Shown here: positions 11,864-21,254 of the stretch, piece by piece
Layout: the number at the start of each line of letters is the position of its first letter
Position numbering within the stretch: position 1 is the stretch's first letter
From: Cylindrodendrum hubeiense
Lineage: Eukaryota > Ascomycota > Sordariomycetes > Hypocreales > Nectriaceae
Length of the DNA stretch: 29,416 nt
NCBI GenBank assembly: GCA_014621425.1
Contig: JAANBB010000473.1
Span: forward strand, 1-29,416
Direction: 5' to 3'
Program-made: the position numbers and the translations under genes
The notes under the pieces: model-generated
What the model saw: only the letters and a program-made list of their open reading frames with translations
What the model was told of the DNA's origin: nothing
The model's database searches: none

Positions 11864-12377
11864 GTGGTTGGCTGCCGGTCGTTACGGTCGTGCCAAATCC
11901 GAATCCCGCTCACGAACCTTTCCAGGTTGGGAAATTACCAGGATGAACCGCACCTTAAAATGGTGACGGATTATGCAACGTCAGCAACGGTCGGGAATAA
12001 GAAACCGGCCGATGGGCGGCTCCGTGTTGCCAACGGAGGGCGAAGTGCGCCGAGCTTTCAGCCGCCACGACGACAGAGCCGGCTTTGAATGGTGAGGCTC
12101 CGCGCGTGCTGACCGAAAACGATTGCTCTCTAATGCGACAACGCGGCCCAGGGCTGGGCTGGGCTGATAGAAGACTATTGACAGGGCTATCGGCTTTGGT
12201 TCGTCACTAGAGCAAGGGTAGAAGGACGGTGCCTGTGGACGTTTGCACTATCGAATGAAAGTCCGACGGGGCGCTGGCTCAGAGATTAGGGAGAGAGGAG
12301 AAAAATTGTGCTACGCACCTTGCCACCTACGCGTTCGGAGCCGAATACACGGACGAGATAGTCGGCCTTTAGTCGTG

Positions 12378-12398
12378 GTGGCGCCGCCCAGGCGCCAC
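12378..12398. repeat. Perfect 8-bp inverted repeat, 5-bp spacer
   Basis: GTGGCGCC and GGCGCCAC flank GCCCA. The sequence could form a hairpin or be a dimeric binding site. It lies about 800 bp upstream of the DHA1 start. Confidence 0.7.
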
Positions 12399-13000
12399 GG
12401 CTATTCCTAATCTAAACCGACTTATGGAACACATGGATACTGTGGCTGCGGGTCCTGCGTCATTCGCTCCGTCGGCGTGCTGAGACGAGCGCCCTAACGA
12501 GGTAAAGCTCCGTCGGACTTTTGGCAAGGATGGGCCACGCTTCGTCTTCCTTCTGTTTGGCTTCTAGGCCCTTGGCTCCGTATCAATACACACTCGCGCC
12601 TGGTGAGGATCCTGGGCTCCGGAACTGCTCCGCTGGCAAGGGTTGCGGCAGTGCGGCATACCGAGAGAACGAGACGCGAGATGAGCAACATGGCATGGTT
12701 GGATGCGCCTGGGACCCAGGCGGCCGGGATTGGGCTTCGCCCTCTGAGCCGTCGCGTCTCCGATCTGGCACCAGGATCTATTTCGTATGCTACCCGGCGA
12801 CGGGTTTGGCGCTGGTACATCCGTCTTGCTGGCCGACCAACGTCGTCATTCGCCAAGCGGACCAGGTCGGCGCTCCCACGGACCCGATGCACACTCCCTT
12901 GCGCGGGATATCGGACGGACCCACGACCCATTCGCGGACGACGGGCGTTGTTGGGTGGATCTTGATTAAAAATGAACCCTGGAGCGAATCTCGCCGACAT

Positions 13001-13020
13001 AAACATATATATCTCCATTG
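13001..13020 (+). promoter_or_regulatory. Putative TATA element of the DHA1 gene
   Basis: A CATATATATC element lies about 185 bases upstream of the ATG at 13194, in otherwise GC-rich sequence. The spacing would leave a leader of roughly 100-150 nt. This is inferred from sequence only. Confidence 0.4.
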
Positions 13021-13193
13021 CCTGTGAGACGCCGCTGCTATCTAGATCCGTTGCGTTGATAACCCACAGCAGTCCATCTTGACCGACCCCTGACCACTCT
13101 GGAGGGCTTCCGTCCGAGAACCAACCTCGACCGACTTCAACAACACGGCTCTTCCTGTCTCCTATAGTGTGCGCCACTTCCGTTCTGACCACG

Positions 13194-15025
13194 ATGTCGC
13201 CGACTACCCCCTCATCGTCGTCGTCGTCGGTGACCGCCCGCGAGACCGACGTCGAAGCTCAGCAACCTGATGTCAAGGCCTCTCACTTCAGCCTCATCTT
13301 CGACCAAGTCGGCCTCAACCAAGCCGTCCTCAACCACAAGTATGCCGGCGAGGGAACAGCAGAGTCACCCTATGTCGTCGATTTCCTTCCCGACGACCCT
13401 CGCAATGCCATGAACTTCACCCAATCTAAGAAGTGGCTCATCACTATCCTGCAGGCTGTTGCTACCCTGGCTGTGGCTTTTGTCAGTACCGCCTACTCTG
13501 GTGGTCTGACCCAGGTTCTCATCGACTTTGATGTATCCACCGAAGTGGTGATTCTTGGCATCTCCATGTTCGTTCTCGGTTTCGCCATCGGCCCGTTGTT
13601 TTGGGCCCCGTTGTCCGAGCTGTATGGCCGCCAAATCCTCTTCTTTGTCTCTTACATGGCCCTGACTGCTTTCAACGCTGGTGCTGCCGGAGCCCCCACC
13701 ATGGCTGCTCTTATCGTACTGCGCTTTTTCGCCGGTTCTTTTGGCTCATCTCCCCTCACCAACGCCGGTGGTGTCATTGCAGACATGTTTGACGCCAACG
13801 AGCGAGGCATGGCCACGGCCCTGTTCGCCATGGCCCCCTTCCTTGGGCCTACCATTGGTTAGTGAATCTGGATATAGAGAAACTGAACCAACGCACTGAC
13901 ACTCAATGATAGGTCCTATTGCTGGTGGTTTCCTCGGTGAGCACGAGGGCTGGCGCTGGGTCGAGGGAATGATGGCCATCTTCACTGGTATCGTTTGGGT
14001 CATCAACTCCCTCGTTATCCCCGAGACCTATGCGCCCGTGCTGCTGCGACGACGTGCTGCGGCCCTGTCCAAGAAGACCGGAAAGGTCTACGTTTCTAAG
14101 GTCGATGTCGGCAAGCCCATCACCACCATTGGTGCGCAGTTCAAGGTCTCCCTCCTTCGCCCCTGGATCCTGCTTTTCAAGGAGCCCATCGTCCTTCTCA
14201 CTTCCATCTACATGGCCATAATCTACGGTACTCTGTATCTCTGCTTCGCTGCTTTCCCCATCGTCTTCCAGCAGGGCCGCGGATGGAGTCCCGGCAAGGG
14301 AGGTCTGGCCTTTATTGGTATTGCCGTGGGAATGGTGTTCGCCATTACGTACACTCTGATTGACAACCGCCGTTATATGCGTGTGGCTGCTGCATCCCCT
14401 GGTGGTTATGCGCCCCCCGAGGCCAGACTCCCCCCTACTCTTGTTGGATCGATCCTCATCCCCGCTGGTCTGTTCTGGTTTGCCTGGACTAATGGCACTG
14501 ATATCCACTGGATTGTGTGCATCATCGGCTCGGCCATCTTTGCTATGGGTCTTGTCCTAGTGTTCCTTTCGCTGATGAACTACCTCGTGGATTCTTGTAA
14601 GTTTGCCAACATGGGACGTTTTCTTGAATTGTTGCTAATCCTACTTAGATGTCATCTTCGCCGCTTCCGTTCTTGCCGCCAACTCCGTTCTCCGATCTCT
14701 GTTCGGTGCCGCATTCCCCCTCTTCACGACTTATATGTATGAGGACCTTGGCAACCACTGGGCCAGCTCCATTCCCGCCTTCCTGGCTGTGGCTTGCGTC
14801 CCCTTCCCCTTCTTGTTCTACAAGTATGGCGAGAGAATCCGCATGAAGTGCGAGTTCGCCGCCGAGGCCGCCAACGTCCTCCAGCGCATGCGCACGAAGC
14901 ATGAAGATATTACCGAGGAACAGGCCGTCGCCGAGGCCGAGGCTCACGAGAAGGAGCGTCGCCAGAGCAATGCCTCTCGCCGCCAGAGCAATGCTACTCG
15001 ACGCACCGTCACCAAGGAGCAGTAA
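13194..15025 (+). CDS. MFS transporter, DHA1 (12-TM) drug/polyamine:H+ antiporter type
   Basis: Three exons (13194-13857, 13913-14596, 14649-15025) encode 574 aa. Introns of 55 and 52 bp have GTTAGT and GTAAGT donors. They rejoin LGPTIGPIAGG and LVDSYVIFA. After an approximately 80-residue cytosolic N-terminus ending in the DHA1-like block [19 protein letters not shown], twelve membrane spans are expected, the first at about 81-103. The loop 2-3 signature PLSELYGRQ and the antiporter motif region around FLGPTIGPIAGG are intact. DHA1 proteins of this group (Flu1/Tpo1-like) export drugs, polyamines or other small molecules at the plasma membrane; the substrate cannot be read from the sequence. 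The tail is charged and contains two tandem RRQSNA units plus RRTV, resembling basophilic kinase sites. The start is the first ATG in the frame; the open frame upstream has none. Confidence 0.93.
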
Positions 15026-15105
15026 AGCACCTACCTATTATATCAGTATCTCTCAGAATGAGAGACAACAAACACACAAACAGCAGCTAAACAAATCGAA
15101 AGCGG

Positions 15106-15125
15106 ATCAACCCCCCCCCCTTGAT
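15106..15125. repeat. C10 homopolymer flanked by 5-bp inverted repeat
   Basis: ATCAA, ten C bases, then TTGAT, about 80 bases after the DHA1 stop codon. The arms could pair to expose a poly-C loop in the 3' UTR. With only five base pairs this may be chance. Confidence 0.5.
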
Positions 15126-15890
15126 GAGAGACGACATACCATTCCGAGAAGGCGGGAGCAAATCCTGTTCACCACTTATTCATATTGTCTATATTCTTTT
15201 TTTCCCTTTGTCAAAGAATTCGGGAGATCCAGAAGCACTATAGAGCTGCCTCAGTTGCAGCACGGGTTTTCTGGTGCGGTAATCAACATTTGGACGGCGT
15301 TCTGGTTCCACATTTATAGACTGGGACGCATGATAGACTGGGTAGAGAATACTGTATTGAACAGCTCGGAGTCTCGCAGGATGAGAAAGTACAAATTACT
15401 AGAAGCACTTGCAGCTTGAGAACGTATTCGGTCACACGTCTCACGTCAGGAAGACCCTCACAGAAGGGCCCTTTGTATATACTAGATGCATCAAAATACA
15501 CTACATACACACAACATGCACTTGGATACGGGAAGACAACCACTTAGAAGCTGAAGTAAACGTCACGCGCGCGCGCTACGGTTCAATCGGCCCGGGTGAT
15601 AACGTGGCAGTTGCGGCTGAGATCCAGGGGTTGAAAGAAAGCGGCTGGCTTGTAGGGACGTAGTTGAGGCTAATTGGCCAACTCCATCGCGATGTTGTAT
15701 CCCGCTGATCATAGCCACCGGAATTTATATTTCCGCCCTCTTGAGTTGTCAAGCTTCCGTATTCGGAATCTGACATGTTGACAGTTTCTCGGCTTTTCAG
15801 GTCAAAAGCACATCTATAATCATGCCACCTGAAGCTTGAGACACAAGAATAAATCCTGGTTATGCTTATCACGTAAGCACCAACTCCGTG

Positions 15891-16097
15891 ATGGAGGAGT
15901 TAGCTCGGGGGCTAAGCGCTGATGTTTTGACAGCATCACGAGGAGCTAGAGCGAAGCTGAATTGGTTGCTGAAATACGGGCAAGGATTTGTATCAGCAGT
16001 GCGGTCCGACAACTATAAGAGGAGATGGGGTAGATGTGATTGTGAGCCTGTTGGTTATTGGTTCTTGACTCTTCAGTTCTTCCCAACTCTGTTCTAG
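15891..16097 (+). other. Upstream ORF (68 codons) abutting the DHA2 start
   Basis: An ATG at 15891 opens a frame that ends with TAG at 16095-16097, five bases before the ATG of the DHA2 gene at 16103. The peptide has no recognisable domain. It may be a translated uORF limiting expression of the transporter. Alternatively, the pyrimidine-rich stretch ending in TTCTAG at 16097 could be the acceptor of a 5' UTR intron, in which case this frame would be spliced out. Confidence 0.35.
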
Positions 16098-16102
16098 GTA
16101 CG

Positions 16103-18017
16103 ATGAGTGATGAACCGTCAATCTGCAATAATGAAGGGGAAAATGTCAACGCAGAGACAAATATTACCAACCCAACCCCAAACAGCCAACGCGAGTCGAA
16201 ACTAGGCCCGAACGCCATGGATGAAGGGGGTTTCCAGATTAAGAAAAGCGAAACCAACCAGTCTACCGAGTTCAATGAGGGTGTCTCCACGACTGTACCT
16301 ACACACGGATGGAGAACATATGCTGCTTTTGGCACGCTGTGCCTCGTCACCTTCATCGTCGCCCTTGACTCGACCATTATCTGTGTTGCCATACCTGTGA
16401 GAATAACAAGACTTATTTACCCCCGATACTATCAATCGTGGCTGACGCTTCTAGACCATCGCAGAAGACATCAACGCCAGTGCTATCGAAGCCTTCTGGT
16501 GCGGTACCAGCTTCCTCCTGGCTTCAACGGTCATACAGCCTCCCATAGCGTCTCTCTCACACGTCTTCGGCCGCTTGCCCGCCATACTAAGTTCCCTGAC
16601 CCTGTTCACGGTCGGAAGCATCGTCGCAGCGCTCGCCAAGAATGTCTCCGTGCTTCTCGCGGGCCGCACACTACAGGGTCTGGGCTCAGGGGGTATCGTG
16701 GCTTTGACGTACGTGATCGCGACGGACTTGGTGAGCCTCCGCGAGCGCGGCAAGTGGTTCAGCCTCATCTCGCTGACCTGGACCCTGGGGAGCATCATGG
16801 GCCCGCTGATTGGCGGCGCCCTGGTCGCGACGTCATGGCCCTGGCTGTTCTGGATCAACCTCCCGTTCTGTGGTTTGGCCTATATTGCTATCCCTCTCAC
16901 CTTGCGGATCAAGCGTAAGGGAGGCATATCGACTGATATGAAGCTGAAGGAATTTGACTGGATCGGGAGCGTCGTATTCATCGGGTCTTTGACGAGCTTC
17001 TTGATACCTCTTAGTTGGGGTAAGTTGACGCTGAAGCTGCCGGTATTGATATTCTGTATCATGATTCTAACCTCAAAGATAGGCGGAGTTATGTACGACT
17101 GGAGCAGCCCCAGGACAGCTGTCCCGCTGGCAATAGGGATTGTTGGAATCATTGGGTTCGGTTTCCACACCGTGTACTCGTCCAAGTATTCTCGTTGTGA
17201 TCCTCTCATCCGCCCAAGTCTCTTCACATCGCTCACATCTGTAACTGCGTTTTTCGCTACTGTCATTCACGGCATCATAGCCTGGTGTATCATATACTAC
17301 GTCCCGCTGTACCACGAAATCAGAGGTTCGTCGGCCCTCGACGCGGGCGTGGCCCTTCTGCCTTTCACGGGAACGGTAGCCCCTGGAGCGATGCTGGTTG
17401 GACTCCTGGTTACAAAGACGGGCCTATATCGTCCCTTTGTTTGGATGGGATGGTTCTTTATTCCCATAGGCATTGGGCTGCTGATGATGCTCGAGCGACA
17501 AACGGAGACGTGGAGGTGGGTTCTTATCTATCTGACGGGCGGCATCGGACTGGGAGTCCTGTACTCGGCACAGGCCTTCGCTTGCCAGGCTGGGGCCTCG
17601 AATGCCGACCTCCCTTTTGCTTCAGGGCTGTACGCCTTCTGCCGCAACCTGGGCCAGTGCATTGGGGTGGCCGTCGGAGGCGTGGCGTTCCAGAATGAGT
17701 TCGAGAAGCAAATCAAGAAGAGTAGTCAGTTTTCAGACAAGGCTACTGAGTGGGCAAAGGATGCGTCCGCGTTGGTTCAGGTCGTCAGGAAGCTACCGCC
17801 AGATATGGAGTTGATGAAAGACACTATCATCAACGGCTATATCAAGGGCCTGCGCATCGTATGGTTAGTCCTGTGTGCCCTTGCCTGCGTGGGACTGGTA
17901 GCATCGCTTCTGGGCATCAGCAGCAAGACTTTGGACCGGGAATTCGAGACGGAGCACGGATTGGCGGATAATGTGAGACGAAAGGAGGGAGAGTTGACTG
18001 TTGAGGCGAAGGTGTAA
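16103..18017 (+). CDS. MFS transporter, DHA2 (14-TM) multidrug efflux type
   Basis: Three exons (16103-16396, 16455-17019, 17083-18017) encode 597 aa. Intron 1 (58 bp) has a GTGAGA donor and a CTGAC branch site and rejoins CVAIPTIAEDINAS. Intron 2 (17020-17082, 63 bp) has a GTAAGT donor, a TTCTAAC branch site and a TAG acceptor; removing it restores the family block SWGGVMYDWSSPRT. That intron is stop-free and keeps the frame, so a naive prediction would miss it. A 70-residue hydrophilic N-terminus precedes the spans. TM1 carries the DHA2 signature ALDSTIICVAIP, and the antiporter motif LGSIMGPLIGG is intact, as is RTLQGLGSGG. Fourteen spans are expected, with a short charged C-terminus. Members export toxins, fungicides or the cell's own metabolites by proton antiport; no biosynthetic gene lies beside it to suggest a substrate. 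Confidence 0.92.
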
Positions 18018-18589
18018 GTGATTGGGTGAGATTGACCGCACTGACAATGTGTGGTGTTGGTGTTGATGCAGGTAGCTGCTTTTGGAGTTGCCGTGATCTG
18101 TAGTTTGAGAGAAAACGTACTTGCAGAATGGTTGTTTTACATCACAACCATAGCGAATAGACATGGGATGTACGGCTTCTTGAAATTGAGGGCTGGTAGT
18201 TGGCCCTCATGAGCAACCTTTCGCATCATTTGCAGTTCCGAGGTACCTCAAGGTAGGTATCCGATGTTCCCGCAAGTTGCCATACTGTGTGCACCAGCGA
18301 CGGCGCGCACAGTGTTTACTGGCTGGGCGCCGTGTTCAGCGAGCGGCCCGCTGGAGCCCGGGGGGTACCAGCCCGTGCGAACCAGCGCTAGCCTGCCCCT
18401 CTCCACTGTATTCTCTGTATTCGAGTGCCCGCTGCAAGTACCCTTGATAGTGTAGATTGATTGGGTAGGCGCGTTTCGCGCAGTCCAACACCTCACCGCG
18501 TAAAGGCTTCGTCTGCGACCTGCAACCCACATCCACAGCCCACATCCCGACCCAACGTCAACGCGAATGTTGATAGCGCCCAGCACGAC
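18018..18589. other. Intergenic region with 10-bp palindrome
   Basis: Holds the 3' region of the DHA2 gene and the promoter and leader of the gene at 18590. The perfect palindrome GAGGTACCTC lies at 18240-18249 and is followed by AAGGTAGGTA. Related ACCT/AGGT words recur at about 27300-27330 and 28766-28775. Confidence 0.5.
18240..18249. promoter_or_regulatory. Palindrome GAGGTACCTC
   Basis: A perfect 10-bp palindrome about 340 bases upstream of the ATG at 18590. AGGTACCT-type words are, to my knowledge, common in intergenic DNA of Sordariomycetes. Whether it is a bound site here is unknown. Confidence 0.4.
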
Positions 18590-20350
18590 ATGGCCTCGGC
18601 GTCGCCCTTCTCCTCTGAGCTGTCGTCGCCGGCATCTTTCGTCACAGCCCGCGACTCTGGCGTCGACAAGTCGACCGCTGCGAGCAGTCCCGTCCAAGAT
18701 AATCCCTGCCCGTATCGCGATGCGCGACAGCTGCCCCGCGAGCTGAAGGCGCACTGCCAGATCTTCCTCGAGGAACAGCTCTGTACGTGCAGCCACTGAT
18801 CTCTGGATCGTGCACTTTCTGACCACCTGCTAGACACTTGCGCCATCAACCTCCTCAATTCGGTCGCTGGTTCCGGCGCATCCAAGCGCGCCTCGACCAA
18901 CAGGAAGTCCACCGCAGTCCCCCCCCCAAACCATCTCGCTCTCCTGGCCACCCTCGTCGTCCACCCGTTACATACCACTCGCGCAGAAAAGAAGGAGCAC
19001 CTCGATGTGCCGTCTCAAGCCCTCGACTATCTGCGCAACCTCCTCACCATTGTCGGGCCCATCAACGCCGGTTTCAGAACAGCGTTTCGCTTCCATTCAA
19101 TACCACGATTTGGGAGGAAATGGGGACATCACACGCACGCAAACGACAGTGATGCATCCGACGGAGACGTGAGTGTAGACGACGAGCAACTTCGTGGTAA
19201 GATTTCAAACGAAGGCAGCTTGTGGAGTCGTGGACAAGACTTCTGGTCCACCGTCGGCTGGGCTTTCAACTGCAGTACGCTATACCCGCATCGATGGCAG
19301 TACTGGAAGGTCTGGCTCGGGTTCATGCTGGATGTGCTCGAGGCCGACTGGAATGAGAGAGAACGCATCGACAAGGAGGCCCACCGAGCGACAAGTGAAG
19401 ATGGCGAGATGCCCCGAGAATCGCGCGAGGAAGCCATAATCCTCATGTATATGGATCAGCAGGACGGCCGGACACATGGAAACAAGGGCATTCTTAAGGC
19501 CCTGTTCGCCGATGGAAGCGAAATATCCTCCTCGGCATTCCGCGAAATATTCGACAAGGAGCCCAAGGGACCCAGGAAGCAAGTCACGAAGCGGAAGCGG
19601 GAGCAGGTTCTTGACCTGGAGAACGACAAGTTTGGCGACTACTTTGAAGACGAGTCCCAGTCTTCGGGCATCTCAGAGCCTCCCACGCCCCAAAAGCCAA
19701 AGGACACCAGGAAGTCCGCATCTGCCGGGGCATACCAGCCTGGTTTGGTCGAGTCTATCAGCTTCCGGCTGCGGCTGTTTAAACTACTGTCAGCAGCCAC
19801 ACATGCAACGCGAAAGCGATCTGACCTCGATCGCCTTTACGAGGGATATGCCACTTCGGTCAAGCTGCTGCCCCTGCAGACTTTCGCTCTCCTGGTCAGC
19901 CAACGGCCAAACCCGCTCATCGCCGCGGCACACATTACCATCACCAAAGAACTATTTCACATACTTCTGCCATATTCTTACAAGAACCCCGCCAAAGTAG
20001 ACCGCGAAGCCGATTCACAAGGATGCTTGACGACACCGATGTTGGAGCAGTGCTACATCCTCAACCCAGCCAACACGGTTGCGGTGGATGACAATGCCAA
20101 GTTGTCACTGGTTGTTGAAAATGCCATTCAATTACTGTGGACGTGCGAAATGCTGGAGTACAGCGAAAGCTTTGCCGAGGCCGCGGAGAAGGGAATCAAA
20201 GCTCGCGAGACCAAGGCGAAAAAAAGACGGACGGGCAAGATGAAGGGAGACGCAACTGATAGCGTGGCGCAGGATGTGTTGGAGCATTCGGGACAAAGGA
20301 TTCGAATTTTGCTGGAGGCGTTGAAAACGATGAGCGAAGTGGAAGAATGA
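18590..20350 (+). CDS. Conserved-looking protein of unknown function, probably nuclear
   Basis: The model joins 18590-18782 and 18834-20350 and gives 569 aa. The 51-bp intron has a GTACGT donor, a CTGAC branch site and a TAG acceptor, and restores EEQLYTCAINLLNS. I do not recognise a named domain. The N-terminal 30 residues are Ser-rich and disordered. Then comes an apparently helical region with LPRELKAHCQIFLEEQ, and HLALLATLVVHPLHTTRAEKK leading into LDYLRNLLTIVGPINAGFR, resembling a helical-repeat fold. A second helical block has WSTVGWAFNC and WKVWLGFMLDVLEADWNERE. The middle (about 330-385) is charged with KRKRE, a candidate nuclear signal, and the last part has another basic cluster KAKKRR. 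There is no signal peptide or membrane span. The reading frame and splice signals are strong evidence of a real gene. The impression of conservation rests on the ordered sequence and has not been searched. Confidence 0.85.
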
Positions 20351-20611
20351 GTTGGCGTTGGGTCCCTGGATTGCATTTTGTACCAACACATAGATTACCC
20401 CGTATATAGACCGTCCATGCCGTAACGAATGATGAACATGGGCCTTGGGTTCCTCCCTCGGCGCTTAATATTGGAAACATTTTGGATCCTTTGTATACAA
20501 TAGAGTTACAGTCGGCGCAACCAGCCCACGAACCGCTTTTGTTGTGGGCTTGTTGGTAGACCGAGTCTGGCTGACGAGCCTTGGAACATTTGTCGTGCAA
20601 CATCCACCGCC
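20351..20611. terminator. Convergent 3' regions
   Basis: The 261 bases between two converging stop codons must hold both 3' ends. AT-rich words near 20465-20515 (TTAATATTGG, ACAATAGAG) could serve polyadenylation. The exact cleavage sites cannot be read. Confidence 0.4.
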
Positions 20612-21254
20612 TCATGGCTTCTTGGCCGGTGTTGGGGACCAAGCAGCAGGCTGCCAGTTCTCGCTCGGGCCTTGTGCCTTCTTCGCCTTTGCCCAGGGGT
20701 CATCGCCCTTTGCAACCTCGTCTCTAACCAGTTTCCTGCGCCGCGCAGGTGCCAGCTGGGGCCCGACATGTTGCGGCGGCGCAGCGGCATCGACCGGGGC
20801 CAGTCTCCGGGCCGTCTCCTCGGGGGCCTCCATGACCCGTGCCTTGGCCTCCCAGCGCGCATCGGCCTGGGCGGCGAGCACCTTGATGCGCTCCTGGCGC
20901 ACCACGTCGTCCTCCTGCTCGTCGAGGGTCGGGGGGTCCTGGCGGGTGTGTCGCAGCCACTGGTGCCACTGGGGGTTGACCTTGACCTGGGAGTAGTGCG
21001 TGGATCGGGGGTAGTTGACGATGCGCCGCCAGCGCTCGCTGCCTTGGGCGCCGCGGGTGAGGCGGAACTCCCAGTACGTGTTGCCTTCGAGATCATAGCC
21101 TGCGCGGAGAGCCATGTAAGTCGGGGAGCTTCGCCGCGGGGATTGCGGGCCGGGGGAGAGACTTACCCATCAGGAAGCGCTTCCTCCATGGCAGGCGGAG
21201 GGTCTTCCACTGGTACCATGCTCGCGCAAGGGTGCCTATGTGTTTCGGGGCCAT
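20612..21254 (-). CDS. Mitochondrial complex I assembly factor, NDUFAF2/mimitin (N7BML) type
   Basis: On the minus strand, exon 1 runs 21254 to 21167 and exon 2 runs 21099 to 20612, giving 191 aa. The 67-bp intron has a GTAAGT donor and a CAG acceptor and rejoins FLMGYDLEGNTYWEF. A start at an ATG inside the intron (21115) would lose the conserved first exon RAWYQWKTLRLPWRKRF. The family resembles the B17.2/NDUFA12 subunit of NADH:ubiquinone oxidoreductase and acts in assembly of complex I at the inner membrane. Typical features seen are GYDLEGNTYWE, RRIVNYP, and NPQWHQWLRHTRQDPPT. The second half is Ala/Pro-rich and disordered, ending with the fungal-type WQPAAWSPTP tail. The length is close to the human factor (169 aa). 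NDUFA12 itself is less likely because of the long C-terminal tail. Confidence 0.92.

Larger units (their letters stand above)
11610..13193. other. Intergenic region between rcm1 and the DHA1 transporter
   Basis: A GC-rich 1.58-kb spacer with two undetermined bases (11862-11863), a GGGCT tandem near 12150-12166, and a perfect 8-bp inverted repeat at 12378-12398. The minus-strand frame 12494-13192 is long (232 codons) but starts inside the neighbour's leader, has no motif and is Arg-rich, so I treat it as spurious. The right end holds the transporter's promoter. Confidence 0.5.
15026..16102. other. Intergenic region between the two MFS genes
   Basis: Contains the 3' region of the DHA1 gene, with a C10 run flanked by ATCAA/TTGAT arms (15106-15125), a short CG-alternating run near 15567-15575, and the leader of the DHA2 gene including a 68-codon upstream ORF. 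No other gene was seen. Confidence 0.5.

Noticed and set aside
12494..13192. 232-codon minus-strand open frame before the DHA1 gene
   Set aside because: It covers the transporter's promoter and leader, is Arg-rich with no motif, and is overlapped by open plus-strand frames. It looks like a GC-rich antisense shadow.
13167..13193. Upstream start of the DHA1 protein at 13167
   Set aside because: The codon is GTG; the first ATG in frame is at 13194.
15560..15640. tRNA-like sequence with GGTTCAATCGG
   Set aside because: The flanking bases do not form an acceptor or anticodon stem, and no box A lies at the right distance.
20506..21096. 196-codon minus-strand open frame overlapping the complex I factor
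   Set aside because: It is another frame of the NDUFAF2-type gene, with an S/R/P-rich product typical of a GC-rich shadow.
21012..21115. Start of the complex I assembly factor at the ATG at 21115
   Set aside because: That ATG lies within the intron. The upstream exon with RAWYQWKTLRLPWRKRF and GTAAGT/CAG splice sites gives the family's normal N-terminus.
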